Shown: positions 36,720 through 48,560, counted from the first letter of the stretch. The stretch is 64,000 nt of DNA from Populus alba (GCF_005239225.2 NC_133294.1:22147631-22211630), one strand, 5' to 3'. Made by a program: numbers and translations. Notes: generated from the letters alone by a model not told the origin.

Positions 36720-37340
36720 ATAAATACGTTACAATAAGTCAATTTAGTTGACTAAATACGTTACTCTCTTGGTTTAGTCAATTTTTTTTTTTTTATCACT
36801 CAGTATGGTATTTTTTTAATTAAATTTAATTAAAAAAATTTCATGAAAATTTATATTTAATTTTTTTAGTTTTAATAATTGAATTTAAAATGAAATTCAA
36901 TCTCCAAAAATATTATAAAAGCAAATCTGAGATCAACCCCTCTTATTTATAATTCTAAGAAAAATAAATTTAATGTTAAATTAACCTTTTTCAATATATC
37001 TGTCTTCTTATCTTTTTCAGATACATTTAAAAAAATAAAATGAAGGTAACAAGAATAATATAAAAAATAAGATAAATTAAATTTATTTATTAATTAAATT
37101 CAAATTAAATAGTATAATTGAATTCAATTACAATATAGAATTGATTTTAAACAACTTCTTAAATTTTCATCCCCAGGTTTAAAGAAACACAGACATTTAC
37201 CTTGTCTTAATTAACTCCATTTATTTTTTTTTCCCATGCAATAATTAAAGACTATGTAAAGAAAACCTTAACGCTTGATCAAGGATTCAGGAATCTAATT
37301 GGTTTCACGAAACTTAAAACTGAAACAAAGCAAGTAATTA
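36720..37340. other. AT-rich gene-free DNA
   Basis: Nothing recognisable apart from short AT palindromes (for example agtcaatttagttgact near 36737). Confidence 0.5.
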
Positions 37341-37341
37341 A

Positions 37342-37912
37342 TTTACTCTTTTTTTTTTTTTCAATTCCTAGAAGCAATGCGATCCAATAATTAATTCTCC
37401 TAACAAATAGCAATAATAATTAATAATTTACAAATGATGACAGCAACAAATATTAATCAAAATTTACAAGTGATGACAGCAACAAGCATAAACAAAGCAT
37501 TGCTTCTATTCATTTCTGTAATATTTGTAATTTACTCCTTTTGTTTTCAATTCCTAGAAGCAACGCGATCCAATAATTAACTCTCCTAACAAATAAAAAT
37601 AATAATTAATAATTTACAAGTGATGACAGCAACAAATATTAATAAAAATTCCACCTGCTATGCACTTGAGGTCTTGGCCCAGCGGTTGAAGGGACTTGTT
37701 CCCTTCCTCTGTATCCTGGGTTCAAACCTCACCGTGCACGTCTGTTATCTCCGTGGTGCCTTACATGTTTACTGGGTTTGCGGGATGTTCAGTGAGCCGT
37801 GAGATTAGTCGTGGTGCGTCCAATCTGGTCCAGACACCCACGTAAATAAAAAAAATAAAAAATTCCACCTGCTCTACGTAAACAAAGTATTGCTTCGATT
37901 CATTTCTGTAAT
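37342..37912. repeat. tandem duplication of about 180-190 bp, second copy split by a SINE
   Basis: Copy A begins at about 37342 (tttactctttttt, caattcctagaagcaatgcg) and ends near 37525. Copy B begins at 37531 with tttactccttttgttttcaa, continues in the same order, and is interrupted at 37660-37857 by a SINE. It resumes with ctacgtaaacaaagtattgc, matching gcataaacaaagcattgc in copy A. The copies differ by scattered substitutions and one ~13-base indel. Confidence 0.8.
37660..37857 (+). mobile_element. tRNA-derived SINE with exact 16-bp target-site duplication
   Basis: A pol III A box (tggcccagcgg, 37675-37685) and B box (ggttcaaacc, 37719-37728) are about 34 bases apart, as in tRNA genes. 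The 3' part reads gagattagtcgtggtgcg and tccagacacccacgt, then an A-rich tail. The 16-base direct repeat aaaaattccacctgct flanks the element at 37644-37659 and 37858-37873. It is about 198 bases long, looks recent, and resembles the Salicaceae SINE families. Confidence 0.9.
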
Positions 37913-37949
37913 GCATGGACAAGAGACATGCAATTGTCTCTTAGCTTAA

Positions 37950-37968
37950 TAATAATAATAATAATAAA
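37950..37968. repeat. (AAT)n microsatellite
   Basis: Six AAT units in a row. Confidence 0.7.
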
Positions 37969-37974
37969 AGTTGA

Positions 37975-38150
37975 TGGTAGTGTAGTAGATGGTATTTTTT
38001 AAAGTATTTTTGTTTGAAAATATATTAAAATAATATTTTTATTTTTTAAATTTATTTTTAACATCAAAATATTTTAAAATATAAAAAGTTAATTTAAAAC
38101 TAAAAAATATATTTAAAAAAAAAAACCTAGACAACAATACCAAATAAAAC
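37975..38150 (+). mobile_element. Tourist-like MITE
   Basis: Begins ggtagtgtagtagatgg and runs through tattttttaaagtattttt, tatattaaaataatatttttatt and aacatcaaaatatttta, ending in caataccaaataaaacc. Confidence 0.5.
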
Positions 38151-38171
38151 CTTATGTGAAAAATAAAACAT

Positions 38172-38375
38172 GGTTAAGAGTGTGGTTATAAGTGATTTTC
38201 AAAGTATTTTTTTACTCAGAAAAATATTAAAATATTTTTTTTTATTTTTAAAAATTATTTTTAATATTATCACATTAAAATGATCTAAAAATACTAAAAA
38301 TTATTAATTTAAAATAAAGAAAAAAAATATTAATATTTTTTTAAAATATTACTTTCAAAATACAAAAACTGTAGC
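38172..38375 (+). mobile_element. Tourist-like MITE
   Basis: Begins gagtgtggttataagtg and follows the family's order: caaagtatttttttactcag, atattaaaat, aatattatcacattaaaatg. Confidence 0.5.
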
Positions 38376-39194
38376 GTGAGGGGAGTGAGGAGGATATTGT
38401 AAACACATGAGCATCCAAGCAAATAAAGCAGTGATGTGATGGGACAAGTCTGTATTACTCTTCCACCTGCCTCCTTCTCGTTTGCTCTAGTTTTTTTTTT
38501 TTTTTTTTTAATTTATTATTATTATTTTAAGATAAGCCATGGATCGATAGAGGTAAAATAAAGCTCATGGTATAGAGATGGCACCACGTTCTCAAAGGAT
38601 TAGCACTAGGCAGATACAGATCAGCAGCTGGATTTTTCTCTGGAGTCAATGGAAAATATCTTAGCACTATTTTGTGTGTTTTTGACTAATTGTTTATATT
38701 AAATAACTTTAAAGATGTATTTCTCTAATCATTTTCAAGAAAACATTTTTTTAATATTTGATTTATCTCAAGATTAATCTGGTTTAAGTCTCGAGTTATT
38801 GGGTTTTTGGTTTAATCCATGAGTCGGGTCAATTTGATTTTATTATTTGTTTTGGTAGAATGGACATTCATGTAATAAATCCTCAAGAATAGAATCGTCC
38901 AAACGAAACCCCCTTTATGAAATGTGCTCTCCCATGCGCAAAAAGTCTTTAATAAAAAACCCACGTAAAAAAGAAAAAAAGCATCATATGATAATTGACA
39001 AATAAACAACCTTTCCCTTCTTTTTTATGGTGATGTTACAAGAAGATCAATTAATTTAATATTTCGCCTTCCACCATGGATCATCACATTCATTCGTTGT
39101 ATTCTAAATATAAATATATTGTGGAAATGGCAATAATGTTGCACATGTAATGGCATAATTGCAGCATGGTCTAACTTGTTATAGCATAAACATA

Positions 39195-39520
39195 GTTATA
39201 AAACTCGATTTAATCCATGACTTATTAAAATCTCAATCATAAATTGAGTAAAAATTAAATAAATTTTATATCACTCAAATCCTAACCCAATCAATCAAGT
39301 TGCAGGTTAACTCATCATGTCAACTCCCATTTAATTTAACATATTCGAGTAAAGCTTTAAATCGATAAGTCATTGAACTGACTCACCAGCTTGGATTCCA
39401 ACCTTGTATCAAGTTACAAGTTGACTTATCATATCAATTCTCATCTAATTTAACATGTTAAAGCAAAGTCTTGAAATGATAACCCATGAAACTAAGTTGA
39501 GTGTTATAAAACTCAATGAC
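39195..39520. repeat. decayed gggtt-type repeat, internally duplicated
   Basis: The order aagttgcaggttaactcatca, tgtcaactcccat, ttaatttaacatattcgag recurs about 120 bases later as aagttacaagttgacttatca, tatcaattctcat, ttaatttaacatgtt. This is an internal tandem duplication inside an old repeat. Confidence 0.5.
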
Positions 39521-40197
39521 TTCCATGGTTTTGAACCCTTCATATACTAAAGGAATTATTCCCTTTCCATGCAGGTAATGGATGGCCGGTTGTCTAAGTC
39601 CTAGCTAGGCTGAAAACAAATATTACAAGTGGTGGTTTGTTGGATTTGGTCACCTTATTATTTTTCAACGTTCTAATTTTTTTAGTACCTAACTTGGTGT
39701 TGACTTCAGACTTGCAGCCACTTGCATTGTTTGACTTTCCAATCACACTCAAGACTTGAAGAAGAAGAAGAGCCTCCTCTAATAAGTGACTTCCAAATCC
39801 CTTCTCACCATGCTTTCAAATCTCGAGGAAAAAGACAAGTGGAGATGAGATCTTTAATTTGGTGCTTCCATTTAAAGGAAAATAATTAACTATTAATCCG
39901 TTTCTTAATCCTAAGACTTTGCATGATCAAGGGATAATCCATGAAATGTTTCCATCGTTTCAAGCAACATGATCATGTGACAATTCTAGTCCTTAAATCC
40001 TAGAAAAAGAGTGGATGAAGTCATGGGAACTCGAAGAAGATTATGTGTTTTACTTGTTCTAATTGTATGTGTTAATTTCTTAATGCCTTCAATTTGATTG
40101 AATTAATACTGTAAATTAACTTAATTAATCTCTTCTTAAATTCCCATGGCCCAATTGAAGTCTACATGATATAGGATTAGGGTTAGGTAAAAGGATA

Positions 40198-40213
40198 AGA
40201 GAGAGAGAGAGAG
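40198..40213. repeat. (GA)n microsatellite
   Basis: Seven to eight GA units. Confidence 0.7.
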
Positions 40214-40424
40214 ATCAAATGAAATTGATAAGAAATTCTGAAAATTCTAGATTGCTTTGACTAAGTAGTGATTAAGATGGAGATATACTGGAATTAAGCC
40301 AATTAATTGATGGACATGGACCGAACTTACGATATCTTAAAAGAGAAAATCAATAAATTTTTGACCAAATCATACTTAATATATTGGCTCTTGGAGGGGT
40401 CTAAAAGTTAACTATATGTTGATT

Positions 40425-40580
40425 TATTTCTGTATTTTTTAAAAAAATTAATTATTTTTTTATTTTAAATTATTTTTTTAATATTTTTAGATTATTTTAA
40501 TATATTAATTTTAAAAATAAATAAAATATTATTTTAATATATTTTTAATAAAAAAACATTTTAAAAACCATCTATGAAGC
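40425..40580 (-). mobile_element. Tourist-like MITE
   Basis: Contains ttttagattattttaatata, ttattttaatatatttttaa and terminal cattttaaaaacca, in the minus orientation. Confidence 0.4.
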
Positions 40581-41689
40581 GGTTTCTATGCCTTGGTTTT
40601 CTTTCCTAGGTAGCGGATAGGTAAGGTTCCTGTTCCTATATACAAGTTTTTTTTTTTTTTGTCACTATTCCTTTCTTTAATTGCCATTAATTGAATTGGA
40701 CTTCATATTTTAAACATCTAAATCAAGAAAAAAAATTCTTGACATAAATTATGCCAATTGTACGGCTGACAAGTATGGCCACATGCACGCATATAAGTGG
40801 ACAGGGAGGCTTGAACAATCAAGAACTAGAAGCATAACCGTATAAGATTTGAGAGAGAGGTTAAGATTAACAGGATCATAAACTTAAGGGACCACAATGG
40901 TATTTACCCTGTAGAGTCGTCGGCATGCTCCACCAGCAAAGTGTTGAAAAGTCGCCCCTTTTAGCTGCCGATTTAGGCCAACTATTTTAAACACGAAATT
41001 GCAGATTCCACGGACAATCTTTGCAGAGAGTGGATGTTGATTGAAAGCAAAGTGCCTTAATTTGTAGTTGGCTGAAGTTGTAAGGCAGGCAGGTCACCTT
41101 TCTTCTCAAGGTGTGGTTAGATGGGGTGTTTGATTGTGATTTGTTGGTTAATTTAGGTGTTTGATTCAAAGTTATTAAATCAGTCGAGTCTCGGGGTAAT
41201 AAAATAAAAAAATTAACCCAAGTTCTCTTATGTTATTTTAATATTATTTTTAAAAGAAAGATAATATGATATTATTTCAAAGATTTTTTTAAAAAATCAA
41301 GTTTAATTTTAATTGGATTGTATATAGAGACTTGATCAACGACTTATTAAGTTGGCAGTTTGATTATGATTTAATGGTTAAGATATCTATTTTTTTCAAG
41401 ATTTTAAAAAATTAAATATAAAAAGAAATTAGAAGATACAATATGATGCTTAAAGCTCGACTCTAAGTGCTTCATAGTTTGTAGTTTCTCCTCTTATGCT
41501 ATTTAACATATGCTCAAGTTCAAGAAGGATTGGTAGAAAGAAATTGATGATATATACATTATTGTTTATAAGAAATTTTATTACTAGAAAATATGACAAT
41601 AATTTTTTGTTTTAAGAACACACAAATTGTTGAATAAAAAAGATGCAGCTACGTATAAAGTTATATTTAAAAGTATGATAATAATTGAT

Positions 41690-41820
41690 TTTCACTCGAG
41701 AAACACATCAAAATAATATAATTAAAATTATTTTTGATACCAATATATTACAACGAGTTAAAAACAAAAAAAATTAAAAAAATTAAAAAACGTTTTTGAA
41801 ACGTAAAAACAAACACGTTT
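41690..41820 (+). mobile_element. Tourist-like MITE
   Basis: Contains attttcactcgagaaacac, atcaaaataatat, tttttgataccaatatatta in the family's order. Confidence 0.45.
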
Positions 41821-42660
41821 CAAGAGAAGAGCGGAAAAATCACCCCCCTTAATTTCTTAAGAAATCATAATAGTCCTCAATAATCTTAAGATTCTCAATA
41901 TGCCCTCCCTTTCTAAACAACCTTGATAGTTTTTGAAGCTCTCTCTCATTACTCCTCGACATTCCTTGATCTAACATTAATTTCTAGCTTAAAACTAACA
42001 AAAACGCATGTTCTTTCAATTCGTGAGCAGGGATCTCAAGCATGCTCTTCTCTTTCTATTAAAAAAATTAAAAAGAAGAAGAAATTGTTGTGGACGAGTG
42101 AAGCAATCCATTGACCCCTACCCTACATCCTACACATTTGACAAAGAAACGAAGTGGTCACGTCCTTTTTGCCTCCATGGGACCATGTGAGGTTTGCCCT
42201 GCACAGATCCATCTCTTTCCAAGTGCTTGCCATGAACACACCAAATCACTGCAAAAGCAAAAGAGAAAACATAATTTGTGGGATTGTTTTTGAGGCACTC
42301 TTTAGCCTTTTCTTCTGTTTATGTTTGAACTTTATGATATGATAATACTAGCAAAAAGGGACCTCAATGCAGGAAGATTCAACACGACGCGCTCGAAGAC
42401 CTTGAGGGAAGAAGAACATCCCAAAAACAGAGGAAGCAGGCTGGTGTACGGTCACAGAGACATGGCCCTATCAATATCATAATAGCTGTATTTGATTCCA
42501 GAATTGATCTGGAAAAGTATGTGGGTTATTGGGCCGTGAATCATCGGGCCAATCATTATAGCCTAATGATATTGTTTTGTTTTTCTCAAAATAAAAAAAA
42601 TCTTAAAAATTAACCTACATGAGACGGAGGAGTTTCAACTGAGTTCAAATGAGTCAATAT

Positions 42661-42721
42661 TAGTAAATTACTTTAAAATAGTAAATTACTTTTAAAATAG
42701 TAAATTACTTTAAAATAGTAT
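42661..42721. repeat. three ~19-bp tandem repeats
   Basis: The unit tagtaaattactttaaaa occurs three times in a row, the second with one extra T. Confidence 0.9.
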
Positions 42722-42870
42722 TTGATATTGTGATAGTGATTTTTTTTAAATATTTTTTTATTTGAATTTTTTTTATTTTTAATATTTATTTTTGACATAT
42801 CATAACAATAAATAAAATTAATTTGAGAAAATAAATAAATTCAAAAGCGTTTTCTAATTACAAAAATAAA
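42716..42870 (+). mobile_element. Tourist-like MITE fragment
   Basis: Begins tagtatttgatattgtgatagtg, followed by the poly(T) body and tttttgacatatcataac. Confidence 0.4.
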
Positions 42871-42919
42871 AATAATTTCTAAATTACAAGTTTCTAATTC
42901 CAACCTTACAGATGGAATC

Positions 42920-44042
42920 AAATTTACAATACTTGTGCGGCTACGGTTTGTAAAAAAGAAGTAAACCACCCGTTTGGTTAACCACAAACCACAGTTTAAT
43001 TTGACGTGGGTCCTATTAGAAACTGCGTTTCAAATGCAAAAAATGAAAAGCAATTATCTTTTGCTTTTCATGCGTTTCTGCTCTCTCTCATCACCAACGA
43101 TTTCCAATTGCTTTCCCAACTGTTCTCCTCTGTCCCTCATCAATTTGCAATAACTCTTCCCAACGGTAAAAAAAAAAACCCAAAAATTTCACTGAAAGCA
43201 GTGTTGAAGATCTACGTCCAGTTTCTTTTATGCGGTTTCACGTCTCTCTCACCACCAAACTTTCCCAACAACGGATTACGGTCAACCTCCAACGGATTAC
43301 GGTTGCAGATCAATTACCTAGTCACAAACTTATTCTTAGTCACAAAATCACTGAAATTCCCTTCCTTCAAAACGACGACGTCCTTGTTGTCAATCTCAGG
43401 CTCCTTGTAAGAATCCAATTCGGAGTCATCGAGATCAGAGTAGTTGTCGAGGTCATCTTCGTTGTCGAATTCTTCGTCGAATTGGTCTGGATCGGGGTAG
43501 TGGTCCTGGTCGTGGCCGTGGCCATGAGGAACGGTGTCGGTTTCTTCTTCGAGGAAACTAAGATCCTCATCGTCATCTCCGGCGGCAGCGTTTTGGAGTT
43601 TTGAGAGAGAGGGAGAGAGCTGAGAGAAGAGAAGGAGGACGACGAGAGAGAGGAGGAAAATGAAGCGAGTCAACATTGTAACTTTTTTTTTAAAATATAA
43701 AAACAATTATTTAAAAAAATTCTAATTTCCATGAAACGTAATTCTAAAGGCGCTTTTCAAGTCAGCACAGCACCAGGTCTTGGACGACATTGTCTTGATA
43801 TTTATTTTCAGTGATTTTGAACCACAGTTTTACCAAACACAAAACTGCTTTTTTTCCACCACAATTGTTGAACCACAGTTTTGTAACCAAACATAAAAAA
43901 CTGTTTTTTTTAAAACCACAACTTCAACTACAGTTTTAACCAAACACCAACTTTTTTTAAAATCAACCTCACAAAAAGTACTTGTTATGAAACTGCTTTT
44001 TATAAACCGCAACCATAAAAGCTATAACAATACCAAACACAC
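42920..44042. mobile_element. candidate Pack-type DNA transposon carrying a PDI-like exon
   Basis: The right end, reverse-complemented, reads ggtgtgtttggtattgtt then tggttgcggtttataaaaag. The left side has ggctacggtttgtaaaaaag and gtttggttaaccacaaacc, an imperfect inverted match. Inside the right arm, a unit with accacagtttt and accaaaca recurs three times (about 43818, 43872, 43926). Between the arms lies a GC-richer block containing a PDI-like exon. The left boundary is uncertain and I found no clear target-site duplication. Confidence 0.45.
43314..43676 (-). pseudogene. truncated N-terminal exon of a PDI-like protein (PDIL1-5/1-6 type)
   Basis: A 120-codon frame from the ATG at 43676. It has a signal peptide (MLTRFIFLLSLVVLLLFSQ), an acidic region rich in Asp/Glu, Tyr and His-Gly repeats, then KDVVVLKEGNFSDFVTKNKFV. 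That is the run-up to the first thioredoxin fold in plant PDI-like 1-5/1-6 proteins. It breaks off at a stop exactly where the strand leading to the catalytic WCGHC should begin, and no WCGHC or later domains follow. The break reads actag/gtaatt, so it may be an exon-intron border of the donor gene. It sits inside repeats typical of a DNA transposon, so I read it as a captured gene fragment; whether it is transcribed is unknown. Confidence 0.6.
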
Positions 44043-44716
44043 CTTTGGTAATAAATATGGAACCAATCCACTGACTTGCTCCAGCTGTCGTGGGCTTGAA
44101 CAAAAATATACAATGATATTGCTGGGAAAAAGTAAAAAAGAAAGCCAAAGCAAACACGGTTGAGCTCACTGTAACACATTGGTTCGTCTGTGCAGGACAA
44201 CTTGGGTTTGAAGCTTTGAACTGTGGTATGTACTATCTTTTGTATGGATTTCTACGTGTGTGATTGCTTTTAAGGCAATCTGCTTCAATGGGAGCTTAAA
44301 ATAACCATCGTTGTCAAACTAGATTCTTGAATGACGAGAGATAAATTCGTCGAAAAAAGGAAGAGAAGTGATCCTAAGTTTCATACCATTTCCTGCTGTA
44401 GTTTTTCTTTTAAAAATGGCCGGCTGCCACTTCCAGGCTAGCCTCGAAAAATGACAGCAACCCAACCACACCTAACCAGCTTGCAAGTCCAGCCGATATG
44501 AAATGTCTAAATGTAATTTAGTCGAAATACATGCTTCAGGTAATATATTATCACCAGCACAAAGCAAGTCCAACGGATCCGAAGAGGAAACATATGAAAC
44601 AAGACAAGGCGGCAAGCAAGACAACCTCGCTCATACATAAGTGTCACCGTTCGAAGGAACAGCATTTCACTAGCATTCTAGCTAGAGCTTGAGCAAGAAG
44701 ACACTCACAACCAGTT
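44043..44716. other. 3' flank of the dioxygenase gene
   Basis: No gene is seen; it likely includes the dioxygenase 3' UTR on the minus strand. Confidence 0.5.
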
Positions 44717-46258
44717 TCACAGCTTGAAATGCTCCAATGCAGAGATCCCATCGAGCCCTTTTGCGTAGTAGTGGGTTACCAAGTCCTTCACGGTGGTTTC
44801 TCGGTAGATTGCGGGGCTTTCTTCTGATAGCAACTCCTTGATTGGCCCATATAGTCTCGAGGCATTCTCAGGTGGAAGGTGTTGCCTTATAAAGCATGCC
44901 ACAGAAATTCTTGGACCTACAGTTCTTGCTAGCACTCTGTGCTGGACACTAATAAATCTGTCATTCGAAATTAACTGCACCAAGACATGGAGAAAAGGTA
45001 AGACATATGGACCTACAGTTCTTGCTAGCATCATCTGGTTATGATCATGAGCATGGCAAGTTGCAGCTCTCATTCAAAATTGTAATAGCATTGTCTCAGA
45101 GAGTGGACTGATTTGGTTCCAAATTGAAGTACAAATTCAAGTCATCATAACTCTCTGCCGCTCAGTTTAGATCATTCATCAATCAAGTAGAGGTATTAAA
45201 CTTTACACAATCATTACCTGACAAGCCAATGAAGTATGTATTCGGACATGAACTTACCTGTAACATGTCTCCCAGGTTTACAACAAGAGCTCCTGGAATG
45301 GGGTTAAGATCAACCCATTGATTTTCATGGAGGACTTGGAGGCCACCAATTTGGTCTTGCAGAAGAACAGTGAGGAAGCTACTATCAGAATGGCTGCTAG
45401 TGCCAAAAGTCAAATCTGGTTCAGGACATGCTGGGTAGTAATGGCCCAGAAAAAAGAGTCCCTCTGCACAGTGTATGTCTTTAAGGTAATTAGGATCAAG
45501 TCCCAGTGCTTCTGACAGCAATTCGAATAATCTTTGTGCTAAAACCATTACTTTGTTTGAGTAATCAATCATTATATCTCTGCAAATCGATTAAATAGAC
45601 ATATTAATAGAAGCATAGCACAAACACCTTAAATGCAACAGCTAAAAACTACTTTACAATTATAAACAAAAATCAAATCTTTTTTCTCTCATGAATCCAT
45701 ACTTTTACCAACTCTATTACCAACTAACCTGCACGCATCAGGCAAGTCTTGGGGATTCGGCTGGCGAGGAGCCATGACACAACTCAAAGTATCTCTCCAA
45801 TTGGCAGCTGGGGCTTGGTAAAGATCAAAATTTGAATTATAAAGCACCTTCCTTGTGTAATCCCTTGAATACCATTCTTTCTTCACTTCACTTTCTTGCT
45901 CATGAAACCTAGCTGCTCCACGAATCATTTCCTCCAAAACACTAACTGGGATTCCATGATTGACCACTTGAAAGAAACCCCACTCGGAACAAGCATCTCT
46001 TACTCCCTCGACTACCTTTGCACGCTGACTTCTATCTTCATCTATGCCTTCGAAGTCTATCAATGGAACAGCCGCATGCTGATCAGAAATATCACTTGAA
46101 ACATCTGATCTTTTGTCATGAACGAATATGTTTGGAATCTTGGTTATTCCATTATCTATTAGACCCTTCACTCCAGCTCTCGTGTCATCAAAAGCTTTGA
46201 GCTGACTTTGTTTGTCGTGGTTTGATTCTTGAACTTCAGCTGAGCTTGTGATCACCAT
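44717..46258 (-). CDS. 2-oxoglutarate/Fe(II) dioxygenase, 1-aminocyclopropane-1-carboxylate oxidase homolog
   Basis: Three exons (45729-46258, 45258-45579, 44717-44974, read downwards) join in frame to 369 residues, the normal size. The N-terminal DIOX_N domain ([21 protein letters not shown] near 65-104) is followed by the jelly-roll core. Iron ligands are His240 and Asp242 (HSD) and His296; the 2-oxoglutarate salt bridge is Arg306-x-Ser308. The N-terminal [16 protein letters not shown] marks the group called ACC oxidase homologs (E8-like). These are not true ethylene-forming enzymes and have mostly unknown substrates in specialised metabolism. All ligands are intact, so it should be active. 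The second intron carries a 22-base exact copy of part of exon 3. Confidence 0.93.
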
Positions 46259-47079
46259 GTTGTTCTTGATTTTTTATGGTAGGAGGAGGGGCAATTGAGA
46301 TTTTATTTTGACTTCAAGACATGTAAGGCTCTTAAGGATTTGGACAAGGAGTCTCGTCACCTTTGAAAGTGACGTGGTTAGTTTTACCATGAAAAGGTAA
46401 AGACCCAGCAATTTGATCATGGAAGAACCATTATTCATGGACTCAGGCAATCTCTAAGTCCAGATGTGCATGGATCTGATAAATTTTCTCCCTACTTTAA
46501 CAATGATAATTTTATTTTAATAGAAAAATCCTTACTTAAAGGGATAATTAATTTTTCTTGAATCGATTCTAACTTAATCATTAGAGAATTTTTAAATAGA
46601 TAAGCAAGAATTTTTTGCTGATAATAACGATAATCCACCTATATTTTGTTTTATAATATATTTTTATTATAAAAAGGATGATCATATTATCAGAACCAAA
46701 AGATTAATGATTATATTTCTAGCCCAGATCTGACTTTCAAGCACACAAATAAAACAAGACCTCATGATGATTCATTAAATTAGTCCATCCAAGCTGGGTT
46801 GGGCTTACAGTTGTTGGTTGGTTGCTTGCCTGCCTTGCACCAGGGCAGGAGTTATGGCACTTGTCCTTCCATTGAAGGGAATTTTTTATTTGAATATGAG
46901 TCAGATCCTTCTCAATTTTTTTCTTTTTACTTTAGAGATTAATGTGTATTATCAAAATTGGAACTTGAAACTCGTTTCAGTTTTTCATCTTCCATGGGTA
47001 AATCCCTCAAAATGGAGTGTGATTAGCTTCAGCAGAGCTACATGGTCACGAAGATAGTTCATCACCACTGTAAAGTATT

Positions 47080-47300
47080 GCAACAGATCATTAGCTCATC
47101 TCCGCTCTCAGTATTGCTATTAGAGCTAGTCTATCCTTCTAATCAAAGAACTCGACGCATGCATAAACATCGGCTAGGAGAATTATGAATTGATGCAGTA
47201 CAGTAGCAAGAATTTCAAGAAGCTCCAGCATTACCGATCAGACTCCAACAGTCCAGTAAAACGATAATACTGAGAGTGGAGATGTGATTAATTTAAAGTA
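47080..47300. repeat. long imperfect inverted repeat (foldback)
   Basis: The arm atctccgctctcagtatt (47098-47115) has its complement at 47266-47283 with one difference that would be a G:U pair in RNA. Weaker pairing extends both outward (cattag against attaat) and inward (about 30 further bases, patchy). The loop is about 150 bases. Confidence 0.6.
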
Positions 47301-48417
47301 CCCAGAATCCCAAAAAAACAGATGTGCTAAAATCTCCTAAAAAATGAGATTAATTTAAAGTACACAGAATCCCAAATGTAAAGATGTTTTTTCCCCTCTA
47401 CAGAAATGGACCATATGGGGTTCCTTACCATACCAACTCAAAAGCACCAATTCGAAAGCCTTACAGGCCACAAATGGCGTCATGTGATGATTTACAGTTA
47501 CATCTTAATGCACTCAAGATGGAATATCATAGCTAGATTGAGAGAAATCCCAGCAGATCATGCAATAAATCTTCGCCTAAACTAAAGCTTCATTCATGTC
47601 GAATCATGAGCCAGACTTCACAAGGTCAAGCACATTAGACTAGGGAAAAAAACAATTCACTTTCATGTCGAAGAAGATAACACCCCACTCTTCGCCTAAA
47701 TTAAATTCACTTTCATAGCTAATTATCCATGAACCCCAGCTCTTTCCACGCCCAACACAAAAACAACAGATACTTAACAACACAAATAAGGAAAAAAAAC
47801 TTAACTAGATTTCACAACTAAAAATCCATACATCTAGCCAATTCCCCCGCAAACAAGTGTTTAGTATCTGGCGAAATCCGATGCAAAAAATTCAACATAA
47901 TCCTCTGAATGAAACTGAGCAAGCTCAACCGGACATGCCTTGTGGGGTCTCTGCATGGCAAGTTCAACACAAACAAAAACATCCCACGTCATATTTTCCA
48001 AAAATCACTCAGCAAAACAATAGAAAGTTCGAATCTTTAGCATAACTAGCATACAAAAACTTCCATCTTCTTGCCATAAGAGAGAACAAGATGGCGTGTC
48101 AGACAAAGCCTGTGTGGTTTCATTGGATGGTTTGGTCCAAAACAAACACTGCCCCCATCACCTACAAAAAAAGATCCCATCTTTATAAAACTTTCATTTA
48201 AGTTTTGTTAGCTAAGAAGCAATGCATAATAAAATTTGGACGCTACATTATTCACTAATATTGATAGCAAAGAACAAAACAGCTTTAAAAAAGTTTAAAG
48301 CTTTTTAACTTACCATCATAGAAATAGGAAATTCTGTCCTTGGAGCGCATTTTTTCAGACAAATTTAGCAGACGTAAGATATACTTTTTAATTCTCTTAC
48401 AGCTTAATAACTGATAA

Positions 48418-48560
48418 GTTTTTAATATTGTTTTTTAAATTATTTTTTATGTAAAGATATATTAAAATAATATTTTTTTTTAATTTCAACATTAACGTAT
48501 TAAAATATCAGGAATTATTAAAAATAAAATTTAAAAAATTCAAAAGATTTTAACACAAAA
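48418..48560 (+). mobile_element. Tourist-like MITE fragment
   Basis: Carries agatatattaaaataatattttt and caacattaacgtattaaaat in the family's order. Confidence 0.4.

Larger units (their letters stand above)
38376..42660. other. gene-free AT-rich block
   Basis: No gene can be supported. Contains MITE copies (40425-40580, 41690-41820), gggtt-derived repeats (39195-39520, 41165-41400), a GA microsatellite (about 40198-40213) and several small frames of 60-70 codons without recognisable domains. Confidence 0.5.

Noticed and set aside
37660..37857. tRNA gene, suggested by A and B boxes
   Set aside because: No cloverleaf-length gene or acceptor stem; the A-rich tail and 16-base target duplication identify a SINE.
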